This document shows positions 28,356 to 37,594 of a DNA stretch of 64,000 nucleotides, piece by piece. Position 1 is the stretch's first letter; every line of letters begins with the position of its first letter. The position numbers were made by a program, and so were the translations under genes. Under the pieces are notes generated by a model. The model made no database searches. It had not been told where the DNA came from and worked only from the letters and a program-made list of their open reading frames with translations. The DNA lies in NCBI GenBank assembly GCA_946886405.1, contig CAMPIO010000006.1, positions 5,849 through 69,848 of the forward strand, read 5' to 3'. Source of the stretch: an uncultured Pseudoxanthomonas sp. GTDB lineage: Bacteria > Pseudomonadota > Gammaproteobacteria > Xanthomonadales > Xanthomonadaceae.

Positions 28356-28721
28356 TTACATCCCCATTTTCGCGACCAGGGCGCGGCGTGTTTCCCACAT
28401 TGGCGCGACCTCGGAGTCGCTCGCGCCGCGGTTGTAGGCGGCCTGCAAAGCCTGGTCCAGTGCACGTACATCGGCCTGCAGGTCGGCCGGCGGCTCTTGC
28501 GGCTGCACGGCGACCATCCCGGTTTCGTGCGGTTCCACGAACAGGGGCCGGGCCATGAAAACCATCAGGACCACGGCCATCGCAGAGGCCGAAACCCCGG
28601 CGATCGCGCGTCGGCGGCGCGTACGCCGCGTCTGCTCGGCGAGCAGGCGCGGCCACAGCGCGTCGGCCGGCGGGACCTCGGGTGCGCGCCGCATGTGTTG
28701 CATGATGTCGTCAGACGCCAT
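28356..28721 (-). CDS. Single-pass membrane protein, candidate anti-sigma factor
   Basis: 121 residues from the ATG at 28721, overlapping the sigma gene by 11 bases. A short cytoplasmic N-terminus (PADALWPRLLAEQ) and a very basic segment (TRRTRRRRAI) precede one membrane helix (about 39-60), then a periplasmic tail (EPPADLQADVRALDQALQ). Size, topology and position after an ECF sigma gene suggest an anti-sigma factor, but the zinc-binding HxxxCxxC motif of the ZAS class is absent, so it would be an atypical one. Function inferred from context only. Confidence 0.7.
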   Translation of the reverse strand: MASDDIMQHMRRAPEVPPADALWPRLLAEQTRRTRRRRAIAGVSASAMAVVLMVFMARPLFVEPHETGMVAVQPQEPPADLQADVRALDQALQAAYNRGASDSEVAPMWETRRALVAKMGM

Positions 28722-29259
28722 CGTCCGATTCCTCCACAGGATTGATCTCGTTGCGCAGGCGCGAGAGCGCCCTCGCAAGGATGGATTTCGACCAGCTTTC
28801 GCTGCGCTTGAAGCGGGTCGCCAGTTCCTGGTGCGACCAGCCTTCCATTTCATGCAGCCACACCACGGTACGTTCGGCAGCGCCGAGGCGTCGCAGCAGA
28901 CCGTCGGCTTCCGCCAGATCGGACGGGTGGCCCGTCGCGTGGATCCGTGTCTCGATGGCATCGTCCTGCACCAGGCGGCCGGTCCGGCGCAGGTGGTCGA
29001 TGGCGGCGTTCGCGGCGACGCGCTTCAGCCATGGCCTGAGCGGTTCACCATCGCGCAGGCCGCTGAGGAACTGGACCATGCGAAGGAACGTGTCCTGTGT
29101 GATGTCTTCCGCCGTTGCGGTGTTGCCTGTCACGCGGTAGGCCAGCGTATGCACCGCGCTCGCATGCTGGTGGTACAGCGCCGCGAACGCGGACGCATCA
29201 CCCCGGCGTGCCTTCCTGACCAGTGCTGATTCGTCTTCCGGAGCGACGGCTGAGTCCAT
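28711..29259 (-). CDS. ECF-type RNA polymerase sigma factor
   Basis: 182 residues from the ATG at 29259 (MDSAVAPEDESALVRKARR). Region 2 is ALYHQHASAVHTLAYRVTGN followed by AEDITQDTFLRMVQFL. Region 4 is LGAAERTVVWLHEMEGWSHQELATRFKRSESWSKSILARALSRLR, with the HTH written here in parts (SHQELATRFKRSES). It is RpoE-like in size. The gene heads a four-gene minus-strand cluster with a candidate anti-sigma protein and two exported proteins. ECF sigmas usually direct their own operon, but I could not identify a clear -35/-10 pair by eye. Confidence 0.9.
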   Translation of the reverse strand: MDSAVAPEDESALVRKARRGDASAFAALYHQHASAVHTLAYRVTGNTATAEDITQDTFLRMVQFLSGLRDGEPLRPWLKRVAANAAIDHLRRTGRLVQDDAIETRIHATGHPSDLAEADGLLRRLGAAERTVVWLHEMEGWSHQELATRFKRSESWSKSILARALSRLRNEINPVEESDDGV

Positions 29260-29300
29260 GCGGGGGATACGTGCCTGGACTTGAAACCGTCGCAGCGCAG

Positions 29301-30008
29301 TCAGGTGGCGGCGAGGTCGGCGTTCAGTTCCGCAAGGCGCTGCGGCGTGCCTACGTCGGTCCATCGCCCGTGCAGGCGCTCACCCGTCACGCGGTCAGCG
29401 GCCATGCCCGCATGCAGCAGCGGAAGCAAGGGGAAGCGCGGCTTGCCGTTGGCGGTCTCGCGGATCTGACCGGCGGCGTGTCGCGGCCAGTCGTCGAGCA
29501 ACGCGGGACGGTAAATGCCGAGACCGGCGTACGTCAGTCGATGATCGCCTTCGCGATGCAGGTGGCCGGCGTCGTCGAGCGCGAAATCCCCGCGCGGTGC
29601 GAACCCGGGCGGATCGACCAGCGCCAGGTGCGCCAGCCCTGTGGGCTCGCGCGGTAGTTGTGCGAAGTCGAAGTCGGTCCAGATATCGCCGTTCACCAGC
29701 AGGAACGGCGCTTCACCCAGTAACGGCCGCGCGTTGAGCATGCCGCCCCCTGTTTCCAGGGGCGTGTCGCCTTCGTGCAGGTAGTGCAGCCGAAGACCCC
29801 AGCGCGTACCGTCGCCAAGCACGGCGGGAAAGCGATCGGCCAGCCAACTGGTGTTGACCACCACGTCCTCCACGCCCATCGCCGCCAGCTTCTCCAGATG
29901 CCAGACGATCAGCGGCTTGCCGCCGGCTTCGATCAACGGCTTGGGCGTGTGGTCGGTCAGCGGACGCATGCGCTCGCCGAGTCCTGCCGCGAACACCAGT
30001 GCCTTCAT
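29301..30008 (-). CDS. murU: N-acetylmuramate alpha-1-phosphate uridylyltransferase (MurU-type)
   Basis: 235 residues. The nucleotidyltransferase signature is LVFAAGLGERMRPLTDHTPK then PLIEAGGKPLI, with LVNGDIWTDFDF (metal-binding Asp) and ERLHGRWTDVGTPQRL at the end. MurU makes UDP-MurNAc from MurNAc-1-phosphate, bypassing MurA in peptidoglycan recycling. The pairing with a downstream-coupled kinase gene (4-base overlap with amgK) is the classic amgK-murU pair known from Pseudomonas. Hexose-1-phosphate transferase activity is an alternative, less likely given the context. Confidence 0.9.
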   Translation of the reverse strand: MKALVFAAGLGERMRPLTDHTPKPLIEAGGKPLIVWHLEKLAAMGVEDVVVNTSWLADRFPAVLGDGTRWGLRLHYLHEGDTPLETGGGMLNARPLLGEAPFLLVNGDIWTDFDFAQLPREPTGLAHLALVDPPGFAPRGDFALDDAGHLHREGDHRLTYAGLGIYRPALLDDWPRHAAGQIRETANGKPRFPLLPLLHAGMAADRVTGERLHGRWTDVGTPQRLAELNADLAAT

Positions 30009-31021
30009 GCGATTTCACCACGCGCGTGCAGCACGGGTTTGATGCGTGCATCGAGCAGCGTGCGCAGCCCCGACAGCTCCGGATAGCGCGGCAGTACCTC
30101 GTCCAGATAGCGAATGAAACGAGGTACGTCGGGCAGGTAGCGGGTCTTGCCGTCGCGGTAGTGCAAGCGGGAGAAGATGCCCAGGATCTTCAGGTGCCGC
30201 TGGATGCCCATCCAGTCCGCATCGCGCAGGAACACCTTGAGTTCCGGCACCGGCAATCCGGCGCGCGTGGCACGGGCGTGGTAGCGCGCCAGCCAGCCAT
30301 CCACGCGTTCGATCGGCCAGCTCAGGAACGCATCCTTGAACAGGCTCATGGCGTCGTAGGCGACGGGACCGCGCACGCAATCCTGGAAATCGATCACGGC
30401 CGGCCCCGGCGTCACCGGCATCAGGTTGCGCGGCATGAAGTCGCGGTGGGTCAGCACGCGCGCCTGTGACAGTGCGTTGTCCATCAACCGGCGCTGGGAC
30501 AGTTCCAGCCCTTCCATCTCGCTGCAGTCCAGCGTCAGGCCCAGGTGACGGCGAAGGAACCATTCGTCGAACAGGCCGGCATCGCGTTGCAGTAGCGCTT
30601 CGCCGAACTCGCCCATGCCGTCGGGCGGCGCGATGGCCTGCAGGCGCAGCAACTGATCGATGGCAGCATCGAACCAGGTGTCGGCATTGTCGTCGCTGAT
30701 CACGTGCGCCAGTGTCGGGCCGCCCAGGTCTTCCAGCAGCAGGAAGCCGAGGTCCGTGTCGATGGCCAGTACCTCCGGCACGCGTACGTCGCCGGAGGCC
30801 AGCAGTTCGCGCATCGCCAGCCAGGGCCGCACGTCCTCGAGTCCGGGTGGCGAATCCATGACGATCCGCCCCGGCCCGTCGCCCAGGCTGCGCCAGTAGC
30901 TGCGATAGCCGGCATCCATCGAGGCGCGTTCGAGCTGCGCGTAGGGGTCGCCGAGTGCGCCGCGCGCCCATTCCAGGCGCTGGGCGCCACGCCCCGAGGG
31001 GTCCTGAATCGTTGGGTTCAT
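30005..31021 (-). CDS. amgK: Anomeric MurNAc/GlcNAc kinase (AmgK-type phosphotransferase)
   Basis: 338 residues of the aminoglycoside-phosphotransferase (APH) fold. Motifs: FLLLEDLGGPTLAHVI in the N-lobe hinge, VLTHRDFMPRNLMPV (Brenner motif with the catalytic Asp), and VIDFQDCVRGPVAYDAMSLF (metal-binding Asp). AmgK phosphorylates MurNAc at C1, feeding MurU. The presence of murA in the same window suggests that the cell has both the de novo and the recycling route; the recycling route is known to lower fosfomycin sensitivity in Pseudomonas. It is divergent from xanB, 71 bases away. Confidence 0.9.
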   Translation of the reverse strand: MNPTIQDPSGRGAQRLEWARGALGDPYAQLERASMDAGYRSYWRSLGDGPGRIVMDSPPGLEDVRPWLAMRELLASGDVRVPEVLAIDTDLGFLLLEDLGGPTLAHVISDDNADTWFDAAIDQLLRLQAIAPPDGMGEFGEALLQRDAGLFDEWFLRRHLGLTLDCSEMEGLELSQRRLMDNALSQARVLTHRDFMPRNLMPVTPGPAVIDFQDCVRGPVAYDAMSLFKDAFLSWPIERVDGWLARYHARATRAGLPVPELKVFLRDADWMGIQRHLKILGIFSRLHYRDGKTRYLPDVPRFIRYLDEVLPRYPELSGLRTLLDARIKPVLHARGEIA

Positions 31022-31092
31022 GCAGTCGCGGCCATGCAGAGGCGATAAGGCCTACAGGGTAAACTGGCGACCTATCGACTTGCGAGGCTTGC

Positions 31093-32499
31093 ATGGCCCC
31101 TCTCCAACCCGTGCTGCTGTCCGGCGGCTCCGGCACGCGCCTGTGGCCACTGTCGCGCGAGGCCTATCCCAAGCAGTTCCTGCCGCTCGTCGGTGACGAC
31201 ACGATGGTGCAGGCGACGTGGCGCCGCGTGGAAGCCATCGCCGAACGCGCGCCCATCGTGGTCGCGAATGAAGAACACCGTTTCCTGGTCGCCGAACAGC
31301 TGCGACAGATCGGTGCGCCGGTACCGGCGATCCTGCTCGAGCCCGTCGGCCGCAACACCGCCCCGGCGATTGCCGCGGCAGCGCTGCAGGCGATGATGGA
31401 CGGCGCCGATCCGCTGCTGCTCGTACTGCCGTCCGACCATGTGGTCCGCGATGTGCGGGGTTTCCAGCAAGCCGTACGCGACGCATCCGCTGCTGCGGAT
31501 GCCGGCGCACTGGTGACGTTCGGTATCGTGCCCGACGCGCCCGAAACGGGCTTCGGCTACATCCACGCGGAAGCAGGCGACGGCCTGCGCAAGGTGTCGC
31601 GTTTCATCGAGAAGCCCGATGCAGCGACCGCGCAGTCTTACCTGGATGCGGGCGGTTACTACTGGAACAGCGGCATGTTCCTGTTCCGTGCCAGCCGCTA
31701 TCTGGAAGAACTTGCGCGGTTCCGCCCTGACATCGTCAAAGCCGTCCGTGCTGCGCATGAAGCGGCCCGGTACGACGGCGATTTCGTCCGCCTCGACAAG
31801 GATTCGTTTGCGGCTTGTCCATCCGATTCGATCGACTACGCCGTCTTCGAGAAGACCCGGCATGCGATGGTGCTGCCGGTCGACATCGGCTGGAACGACG
31901 TCGGCAGCTGGTCCGCGCTGTGGGACGTCGCGGAGCGCGATGCCGACGGCAATGCACACCACGGCGACGTCATCGCCGTGGACAGTCGCAACAGCTATGC
32001 CTACGCGCAGCGCCTGGTCGCGCTGGTGGGTGTGGACGATATCGTGGTGGTCGAAACGGACGACGCGGTGCTGGTCGCACGCAAGGACCGTGTCCAGGAC
32101 GTCAAGCTGGTCGTTGCCCAGTTGAAGAAGGAACAGCGCAGCCAGGCCGTCCTGCACCGCGAGGTGCACCGCCCGTGGGGCAGTTACGACTCGGTCGACC
32201 ATGGTGCGCGCCATCAGGTCAAGCGCATCAAGGTCAAGCCGGGTGCGGCGCTCAGCCTGCAGATGCATCATCACCGCGCCGAGCACTGGATCGTGGTCTG
32301 CGGTACCGCGAAGGTGACGCGCGGCGACGAAACGCTGCTGCTGTCGGAGAACGAGAGCACCTACATTCCACTCGGTGTGAAGCACCGCCTGGAGAATCCC
32401 GGCAAGGTGCCGCTCGAACTGATCGAAGTTCAGTCCGGCAGTTACCTGGGTGAAGACGACATCGTCCGCTTCGAGGATGTCTACGGTCGCAGTGAGTAA
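31093..32499 (+). CDS. xanB: Mannose-1-phosphate guanylyltransferase / mannose-6-phosphate isomerase
   Basis: 468 residues, bifunctional type II PMI-GMP. The N-terminal guanylyltransferase has [20 protein letters not shown] then QFLPLVGDD, and the FVEKP-like loop is [11 protein letters not shown]. The C-terminal cupin isomerase is marked by [30 protein letters not shown] and [19 protein letters not shown]. It makes GDP-mannose for LPS and exopolysaccharide; in Xanthomonas xanB is needed for both. It overlaps the following regulator gene by 8 bases. Confidence 0.93.
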   Translation: MAPLQPVLLSGGSGTRLWPLSREAYPKQFLPLVGDDTMVQATWRRVEAIAERAPIVVANEEHRFLVAEQLRQIGAPVPAILLEPVGRNTAPAIAAAALQAMMDGADPLLLVLPSDHVVRDVRGFQQAVRDASAAADAGALVTFGIVPDAPETGFGYIHAEAGDGLRKVSRFIEKPDAATAQSYLDAGGYYWNSGMFLFRASRYLEELARFRPDIVKAVRAAHEAARYDGDFVRLDKDSFAACPSDSIDYAVFEKTRHAMVLPVDIGWNDVGSWSALWDVAERDADGNAHHGDVIAVDSRNSYAYAQRLVALVGVDDIVVVETDDAVLVARKDRVQDVKLVVAQLKKEQRSQAVLHREVHRPWGSYDSVDHGARHQVKRIKVKPGAALSLQMHHHRAEHWIVVCGTAKVTRGDETLLLSENESTYIPLGVKHRLENPGKVPLELIEVQSGSYLGEDDIVRFEDVYGRSE

Positions 32500-34093
32500 T
32501 GGCGTGAGCGCTGCGCGCTACCGTCTGGACGATCTGGTGATCGATCTGGAGCGGCAGCGCGTCGAACGCGACGGCGAACTCCTCAATGTGGCAGGCCTCA
32601 GCTTCCAGCTGCTGCGCCACCTGCTGGAACAGGGCGACCGTGTCGTCGGTTTCGATGAGCTCATCCAGCGCGTGTGGGCGCCGGCGATCGTCAATGAGGA
32701 GACCGTCACCCAGCGGGTGAAGCTGCTGCGCCAGGCCCTGGGGGATGACGGACGCCGTCCGCGCTACCTGCGGTCGGTGCGCGGGCAGGGGTACCAGTTG
32801 TGCACTCGGCCGGAACCGATGCCTGCCAACGCGCCCGCCGACCTGCCGGCATCTCGCCCGCATCGGTCACGCGCCGCGATGATGGCCGTGGCAGCCGCCG
32901 TAGTGCTTGCGACCTGCGTGGGGCTGTGGGCGTGGACGCAGCATGCCAGCCGCACCGATCCGCAGGTTGCTGCCCCCGCACCGGTCCAACCTTCGTTGCT
33001 GCAGCGCGCCGCCTACTATGCGGGCATCGGCCAGCGCGACGATAACGAACGCGCCATCGAGCTCTTCGCGCAGGCGCTGCAGGAGCAGCCCGGCAACGTG
33101 GACGCGCTGGTTGGATTGAGCCGCGCCTACAGTGCCCGGGTCTGTCTGTTCAATTTCCCCCCGGAATGGGCGGCGCGTGCGCAGGCGCTGGCCGAGCAGG
33201 CCATCCGCGCGCAGCCCAGGCGTGCGACCGCCCACGCCGCGCTGGGGTATTCGCATGACTGTCGCGGCCGTATCGATGATGCGCTTGCGGGGTACGAACG
33301 TGCGGTCGCGCTGGACCCTGCCGCCGACGACAGCCGCGCGTCCGCGGCCTACCTCTATGACCGCAAGGGGCTGCTCGCCCAGGCACTGCTCGCGAACACA
33401 TCATTGCGCGGCGATCCCGCGCGCGTGCGCTACCTGCAAGTGCAGATCGCCGGCATCCTGGATCTGCTGGGCTATCCGCAGGCGGCGGAAGCGCGTTATC
33501 GCCAGAGCTTCGCGCTGTATCCCGACAACGTCTTCTCCAACATCGCCTGGCCGCGTTTCCTGTTCCGTCACGGCCGCACGACGGAAGCGCAGGCCGCGTT
33601 GGACCAGGCCATGCAACGGGGGACCGATCATGTCGACCTGTTTTTGCTCGCTGCCGAACTGGCGCAACTGCGGGGCGATCCCGCCGCTGCGCTGAAGGCT
33701 TACCGGCAGGCCGAAGCTTTGCGCCCGCAGGCAAGCCTGCCGGCGACACTGGCCCAGCTGCAGGCCGGCCCCGCCGATCCGGTCTGGGCCCATGCGCGTG
33801 CCGACCGCATCGCCCGCGAGCTGGAAGGCGGGGCGGGCTATCCCTCCGACTGGCTTGAAGTCGTCGTGCTGCGCGAGGCTGCCGGTGATCGTGCGGCGGC
33901 GCTCGCATCGCTGCAACACGCGGTGGATGCGGGTTACAGCGATGCGGCTTACCTGCGGGTGTCGCCGTTGTTCAGGACGATGGCAGCCGAGCCAGCATTC
34001 GCCCACAGCGTGGATGCGCTCAACCGGCGTGTCGCGCTCGAGCACGGCAAGGTGCCCGGCGCGTTGCTGGAACGCCTTACGGCATCGCCTTGA
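32492..34093 (+). CDS. CadC-like winged-helix regulator with membrane helix and TPR repeats
   Basis: 533 residues from a GTG at 32492 that overlaps the xanB stop; a GTG at 32504 and an ATG at 32477 are alternatives. Residues 1-105 are an OmpR/PhoB-type winged helix ([58 protein letters not shown]). One membrane helix follows a Pro/Arg-rich linker ([19 protein letters not shown]). The periplasmic part is a run of about six to eight TPR-like repeats ([52 protein letters not shown]). Architecture resembles CadC/ToxR one-component sensors. The signal and targets are unknown. It overlaps the convergent hydrolase gene by 17 bases. Confidence 0.85.
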   Translation: MSNGVSAARYRLDDLVIDLERQRVERDGELLNVAGLSFQLLRHLLEQGDRVVGFDELIQRVWAPAIVNEETVTQRVKLLRQALGDDGRRPRYLRSVRGQGYQLCTRPEPMPANAPADLPASRPHRSRAAMMAVAAAVVLATCVGLWAWTQHASRTDPQVAAPAPVQPSLLQRAAYYAGIGQRDDNERAIELFAQALQEQPGNVDALVGLSRAYSARVCLFNFPPEWAARAQALAEQAIRAQPRRATAHAALGYSHDCRGRIDDALAGYERAVALDPAADDSRASAAYLYDRKGLLAQALLANTSLRGDPARVRYLQVQIAGILDLLGYPQAAEARYRQSFALYPDNVFSNIAWPRFLFRHGRTTEAQAALDQAMQRGTDHVDLFLLAAELAQLRGDPAAALKAYRQAEALRPQASLPATLAQLQAGPADPVWAHARADRIARELEGGAGYPSDWLEVVVLREAAGDRAAALASLQHAVDAGYSDAAYLRVSPLFRTMAAEPAFAHSVDALNRRVALEHGKVPGALLERLTASP

Positions 34094-35219
34094 GCACGTA
34101 GTCGCCGAACATCTGCTGCGACTGCGGGTGCACGTTGCGCTGGTTGAACGAGGTCCGCGTGATCACCACTACCAGCTGCCGTTCGGGCACGATGAAGACG
34201 TAGTTGCCGCCGTTGCCCGACATCGCCCACGCTGCCTGCTCTCCTTCCGCACGCGGGAAACGGAACCGCCAGAACTGGTAGCCGTAGTCCGCATCCTCGC
34301 GCGCCTGCGCATGCACCGTCAGTGCCGCGTTGATCCAGGGCGTGGAGATGATCTGCCGGCCCTGCCAGCGGCCACCATCGGCCACCAGTTGCCCGAGCTT
34401 GGCCAGGTCGCGACTGCGGTAGCGCGTGCCGCCGCCGCCCATGCCTACACCCTCCGACGACCTGTTCCACTGGACCTGCTGGATGCCCAGCGGGCGTTCC
34501 AGTGCCTCGGCAGCAAAGGCCGCCAGCGGCTTGCCGGTTGCCCGTTCGATCACCGCACCCAGCAGGAAGCTGCCCGCCGTGCAGTATGAAAAGGCCCGGC
34601 CATGCGGGCTGTCCTCGGGGCGCGTCATCCACGGCGCGAAGCCGCGCATCGGCAGGTCCAGCGCGAACCGGGTCCAGTCCTCGCTCACGTACATGCGTTC
34701 TTCGTTGCCGGCGGAGAACGGGTTTTCGTCGTCGCACTCCCAGGCCGAGCTCATCGTGAGCAGGTCTTCCAGCGTCATCCGCTGCTTGCGCGGACTGGGG
34801 TTCTGCCACGGTTGCCTGTCGGCGAAGTAGGGGTACACAGTCGCCTGCGCACCCGGGAGGTGCCCTTGATCGATCGCCGCCCCCAGCAGCAGGGCGGTGA
34901 CGCTCTTGGTGGCCGAACGCGTGTCGTTGAGCACATCCGGGCCGCCGCCGTTGAAGTAGCGCTCGTACACCAGCTTGCCCTGGTGGGCGATGACGATACT
35001 GGTGACCCCCGGGTAATCCCCCTTGGCGATGGCCGCCTCCAGTGCCTGCAGGCGATCAAGCTGCCAGCCGTCGCGACGGGCGTCGGCGGTCTGCCAGCCG
35101 TCCTGCATCGGCACGGGCGGGCGATAGGCTTCCGGCACGACGGGGGCGCTGGCAGATGGCTCCGCCGCGTGCGCAACGGTAGACATGACGAGGAAGGGCA
35201 ACAGCAGGGAACGACGCAT
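34077..35219 (-). CDS. Exported serine hydrolase of the beta-lactamase/EstB family
   Basis: 380 residues with a signal peptide (MRRSLLLPFLVMSTVAHA). The class C-like catalytic motif SATK has Ser102 and Lys105. A second motif, SYCTAGSFLLGAVIERATGK, supplies the Tyr. The KTG-like region near the end is replaced by AWAMSGNGGNYVFIVPER, as in esterase or D-amino-peptidase relatives rather than true AmpC enzymes. The substrate is unknown. The end overlaps the convergent regulator gene by 17 bases. Confidence 0.88.
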   Translation of the reverse strand: MRRSLLLPFLVMSTVAHAAEPSASAPVVPEAYRPPVPMQDGWQTADARRDGWQLDRLQALEAAIAKGDYPGVTSIVIAHQGKLVYERYFNGGGPDVLNDTRSATKSVTALLLGAAIDQGHLPGAQATVYPYFADRQPWQNPSPRKQRMTLEDLLTMSSAWECDDENPFSAGNEERMYVSEDWTRFALDLPMRGFAPWMTRPEDSPHGRAFSYCTAGSFLLGAVIERATGKPLAAFAAEALERPLGIQQVQWNRSSEGVGMGGGGTRYRSRDLAKLGQLVADGGRWQGRQIISTPWINAALTVHAQAREDADYGYQFWRFRFPRAEGEQAAWAMSGNGGNYVFIVPERQLVVVITRTSFNQRNVHPQSQQMFGDYVLKAMP

Positions 35220-35327
35220 GGCATGACTCCTTGGAAGGGAGCGTCATTCCATCGCGGGTCTCGATGAAGCGCCTGACAGGAGAATGAAGATTTATGAAAG
35301 CGGTCGCCCGCGTTGCGCGGGCGCAAG

Positions 35328-35354
35328 AAAAAGCCCCGCACGGCGGGGCTTTTT
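35328..35354. terminator. Intrinsic terminator, AT-flanked on both sides
   Basis: The 12-base arm aaaaagccccgc is mirrored by gcggggcttttt around the loop acg. It has A and T runs on both sides, so it can stop either strand. It lies upstream of the hydrolase start and just beyond the end of the YeaQ-like gene on the minus strand, so its natural job is probably insulation between the two. Confidence 0.85.
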
Positions 35355-35374
35355 CGTTCTGCTGTCGGGGTGGC

Positions 35375-35641
35375 TCAGCGTTTTTTCTTCACCATCGCGT
35401 AGATGACCAGCAGCACGATGGCGCCGACGACCGAGGCGATGAAGCCCGCCGGCTCGCCGGGGGCATACCAGCCCAGCGCGCCCCCGATGAAACGGGCCAG
35501 CAAGGCGCCCAGGATGCCCAGCACGATGGTCATGAAGAAGCCGAGCTTGTCATTGCCGGGCTTGAGTGCCCGCGCGAGCAGGCCGGCGAGGAAGCCGATC
35601 AGCAAGGTCCAGAGGATGCCGCCGCCAAAGATCTGTTCCAT
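35375..35641 (-). CDS. GlsB/YeaQ/YmgE family stress-response membrane protein
   Basis: 88 residues from the ATG at 35641. Three small glycine-rich membrane helices (LWTLLIGFLAGLLARAL, FFMTIVLGILGALLARFIG, FIASVVGAIVLLVIYAMV) and a basic C-terminus KKKR match the transglycosylase-associated protein family. Members are often induced by stress or in stationary phase, with unknown biochemical function. The frame is open 41 codons upstream, but that part is Pro/Arg-rich and looks non-coding. Confidence 0.9.
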   Translation of the reverse strand: MEQIFGGGILWTLLIGFLAGLLARALKPGNDKLGFFMTIVLGILGALLARFIGGALGWYAPGEPAGFIASVVGAIVLLVIYAMVKKKR

Positions 35642-35812
35642 CGAAACACTCCGGTTGTGAAGGTGTGGGGCGATGCGCAGCGTAACCCAGCTGCCTGCGG
35701 CGTGGGGCAACGGCGGGCAGAGGCAGTCAGCGGTGGAGGGGCCCACTCGGGACTCAGCTCCCACAAGCCCCCTAAGCCCTCACGACCCTCATGAGCATGA
35801 GGCCGGAACAAC

Positions 35813-35836
35813 GAAGGCCGGGTCGCCCCGGCCTTC
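35813..35836 (-). terminator. Hairpin downstream of the M20 peptidase gene
   Basis: A perfect 10-bp stem gaaggccggg / cccggccttc encloses tcgc. It is about 25 bases after the stop of the M20 gene on the minus strand. On that strand the stem is followed by gttgtt, so it is a reasonable, though T-poor, terminator. Confidence 0.65.
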
Positions 35837-35860
35837 TGCATGTGGCAATGCGTGTGCGGA

Positions 35861-37351
35861 TCAGCAGCAGCCGTGGTCGCCGTGCTGTTCGCCGCCGGCC
35901 ACGGCGGCAACGCCGGTGGTTTCGCCGCGCACACTGGCGGCATGATGTTCGGCGATCACGCGTGCGACACAGGCGGTGACCTTCTTGCCCATCGGGATGT
36001 GCAGGAATTCGTTCGGACCGTGCGCATTGGAATGCGGGCCCAGCACACCGGTGATCATGAATTGCGCACCGGGGAACTTCTCGCCGAGCATGCCCATGAA
36101 GGGGATCGTGCCACCTTCGCCCATGTACATCGCGGGCTTGCCGAAGAACTCGCGGCTGGACGCGTCGATCGCCTGCTCCAACCAAGGCGACATCGCCGGC
36201 GCATTCCAGCCCGTGCTGGCCTTCTCCAGCTCCAGGCTGACCTGTGCGCCGTTCGGCGGATCCTTCTCCAACAACGCCTTCAGCAGTTGGCCCGCCTGCT
36301 TGCCTTCGAGCGTCGGCGGCAGACGCAGCGACAGCTTCACTGAGGTGTAGGGGCGCAGCACGTTGCCCGCCGACGACAGCGGCGGCATGCCGTCCACGCC
36401 GGTCACCGACAGGGCAGGGCGCCACGTGCGGTTGAGCACCAGTTCGGCCAGATCCTCGGCCATCGGCGTCATGCCGGGCAGGAACGGGAACTTGTCGAAC
36501 ACCGCCGTATCCAGCACGCGCGCCGCTTCCTGCGCCTGTGCCAGCCGGGCAGCCGGAATCTCTGCTTGAAGACCCTCGGGCAGGATGCGGCCGGTCTGTT
36601 CGTCCTCGAGTCGCGACAACAACTGGCGAAGCAATCGGAAGCTCGACGGCACGACGCCGGACGCGTCGCCGGAATGCACACCTTCCTCCAAGACCTTGAC
36701 GGTGAAGTTGCCGCCGGCCAGGCCGCGCAGCGAGGTGGTGCACCACAGCTGCTCATAGTTGCCGCAACCCGAATCCAGGCAGACGACCAGCGACGGCTTG
36801 CCGATGCGATCGGCCAGATGGTCCACGTAGGCAGGCAGATCGTAGCTGCCGGACTCTTCGCAGGCCTCGATCAGGATGACGCAGCGCGCGTGCGGCACGC
36901 CCTGTTGCTGCAGCGCCTGGATAGCGGCCAGGGAACCGAAGATCGCGTAACCGTCATCGGCGCCGCCACGGCCGTACAGTTTGTCGCCCTTGATCACCGG
37001 CACCCACGGGCCGAGGTCGTCGTCCCAGCCGGTCATTTCCGGTTGCTTGTCCAGGTGACCATAGAGCAGCACCGTGTCAGCGCCCGTCTCCGGTCCACTG
37101 GCGGGAATCTCGATGAGGATCAGCGGCGTGCGGCCTTCCAGGCGCACCACTTCCACCTGCATGCCGGGTACCGCTTGCGCCTTCGCCCACCGCTCCATCA
37201 GCTGCACGGCCTGTTCCATGTAGCCGTTGGCCACCCAGTCCTTGTCGAACATCGGCGACTTGTTCGGAATACGGATGTACTCGACCAGCTGCGGGACGAT
37301 GTCGTCATCCCATTTCTCGGTGACGTAGCGGTCGACTTTGGCGGTATCCAT
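35861..37351 (-). CDS. M20 family dipeptidase with Cys/His-rich tail
   Basis: 496 residues. The two-zinc active site is visible: YGHLDKQPEM (His99, Asp101), RGGADDGYAIFG (Asp132/133), IEACEESGSYDL (general base Glu165, metal Glu166), then VCLDSGCGNYEQLW. The dimerisation lid domain follows, and the final metal His is expected in GPHSNAHGPNEF. No signal peptide is seen, so it is cytosolic. Oddly, after the fold ends (HIPMGKKVTACVARVIAEHH) a short tail runs to GGEQHGDHGCC, a putative metal-binding end that most relatives lack as far as I know. Confidence 0.9.
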   Translation of the reverse strand: MDTAKVDRYVTEKWDDDIVPQLVEYIRIPNKSPMFDKDWVANGYMEQAVQLMERWAKAQAVPGMQVEVVRLEGRTPLILIEIPASGPETGADTVLLYGHLDKQPEMTGWDDDLGPWVPVIKGDKLYGRGGADDGYAIFGSLAAIQALQQQGVPHARCVILIEACEESGSYDLPAYVDHLADRIGKPSLVVCLDSGCGNYEQLWCTTSLRGLAGGNFTVKVLEEGVHSGDASGVVPSSFRLLRQLLSRLEDEQTGRILPEGLQAEIPAARLAQAQEAARVLDTAVFDKFPFLPGMTPMAEDLAELVLNRTWRPALSVTGVDGMPPLSSAGNVLRPYTSVKLSLRLPPTLEGKQAGQLLKALLEKDPPNGAQVSLELEKASTGWNAPAMSPWLEQAIDASSREFFGKPAMYMGEGGTIPFMGMLGEKFPGAQFMITGVLGPHSNAHGPNEFLHIPMGKKVTACVARVIAEHHAASVRGETTGVAAVAGGEQHGDHGCC

Positions 37352-37594
37352 GGCAACTCCGGGCGTGCTGAAAGGCAGGCCGCCATTCTACGCCCTGGCC
37401 AAGGGTAGGACTTTTCCTACATCCGGCTGCGGCGTTTACGGGCAGATCCGCCCGTGCATGGGCGATACCGTGGCACCCGTCGGGATTGGACACTTTCCCT
37501 ACCGCCGCAGGCCACGTGCCATCGGCGGAAACATGCCGGACGCCGTGACGCATCCGGCATGCATGGAGAGTCCAATGCCACAAGGAGAGTCGTC

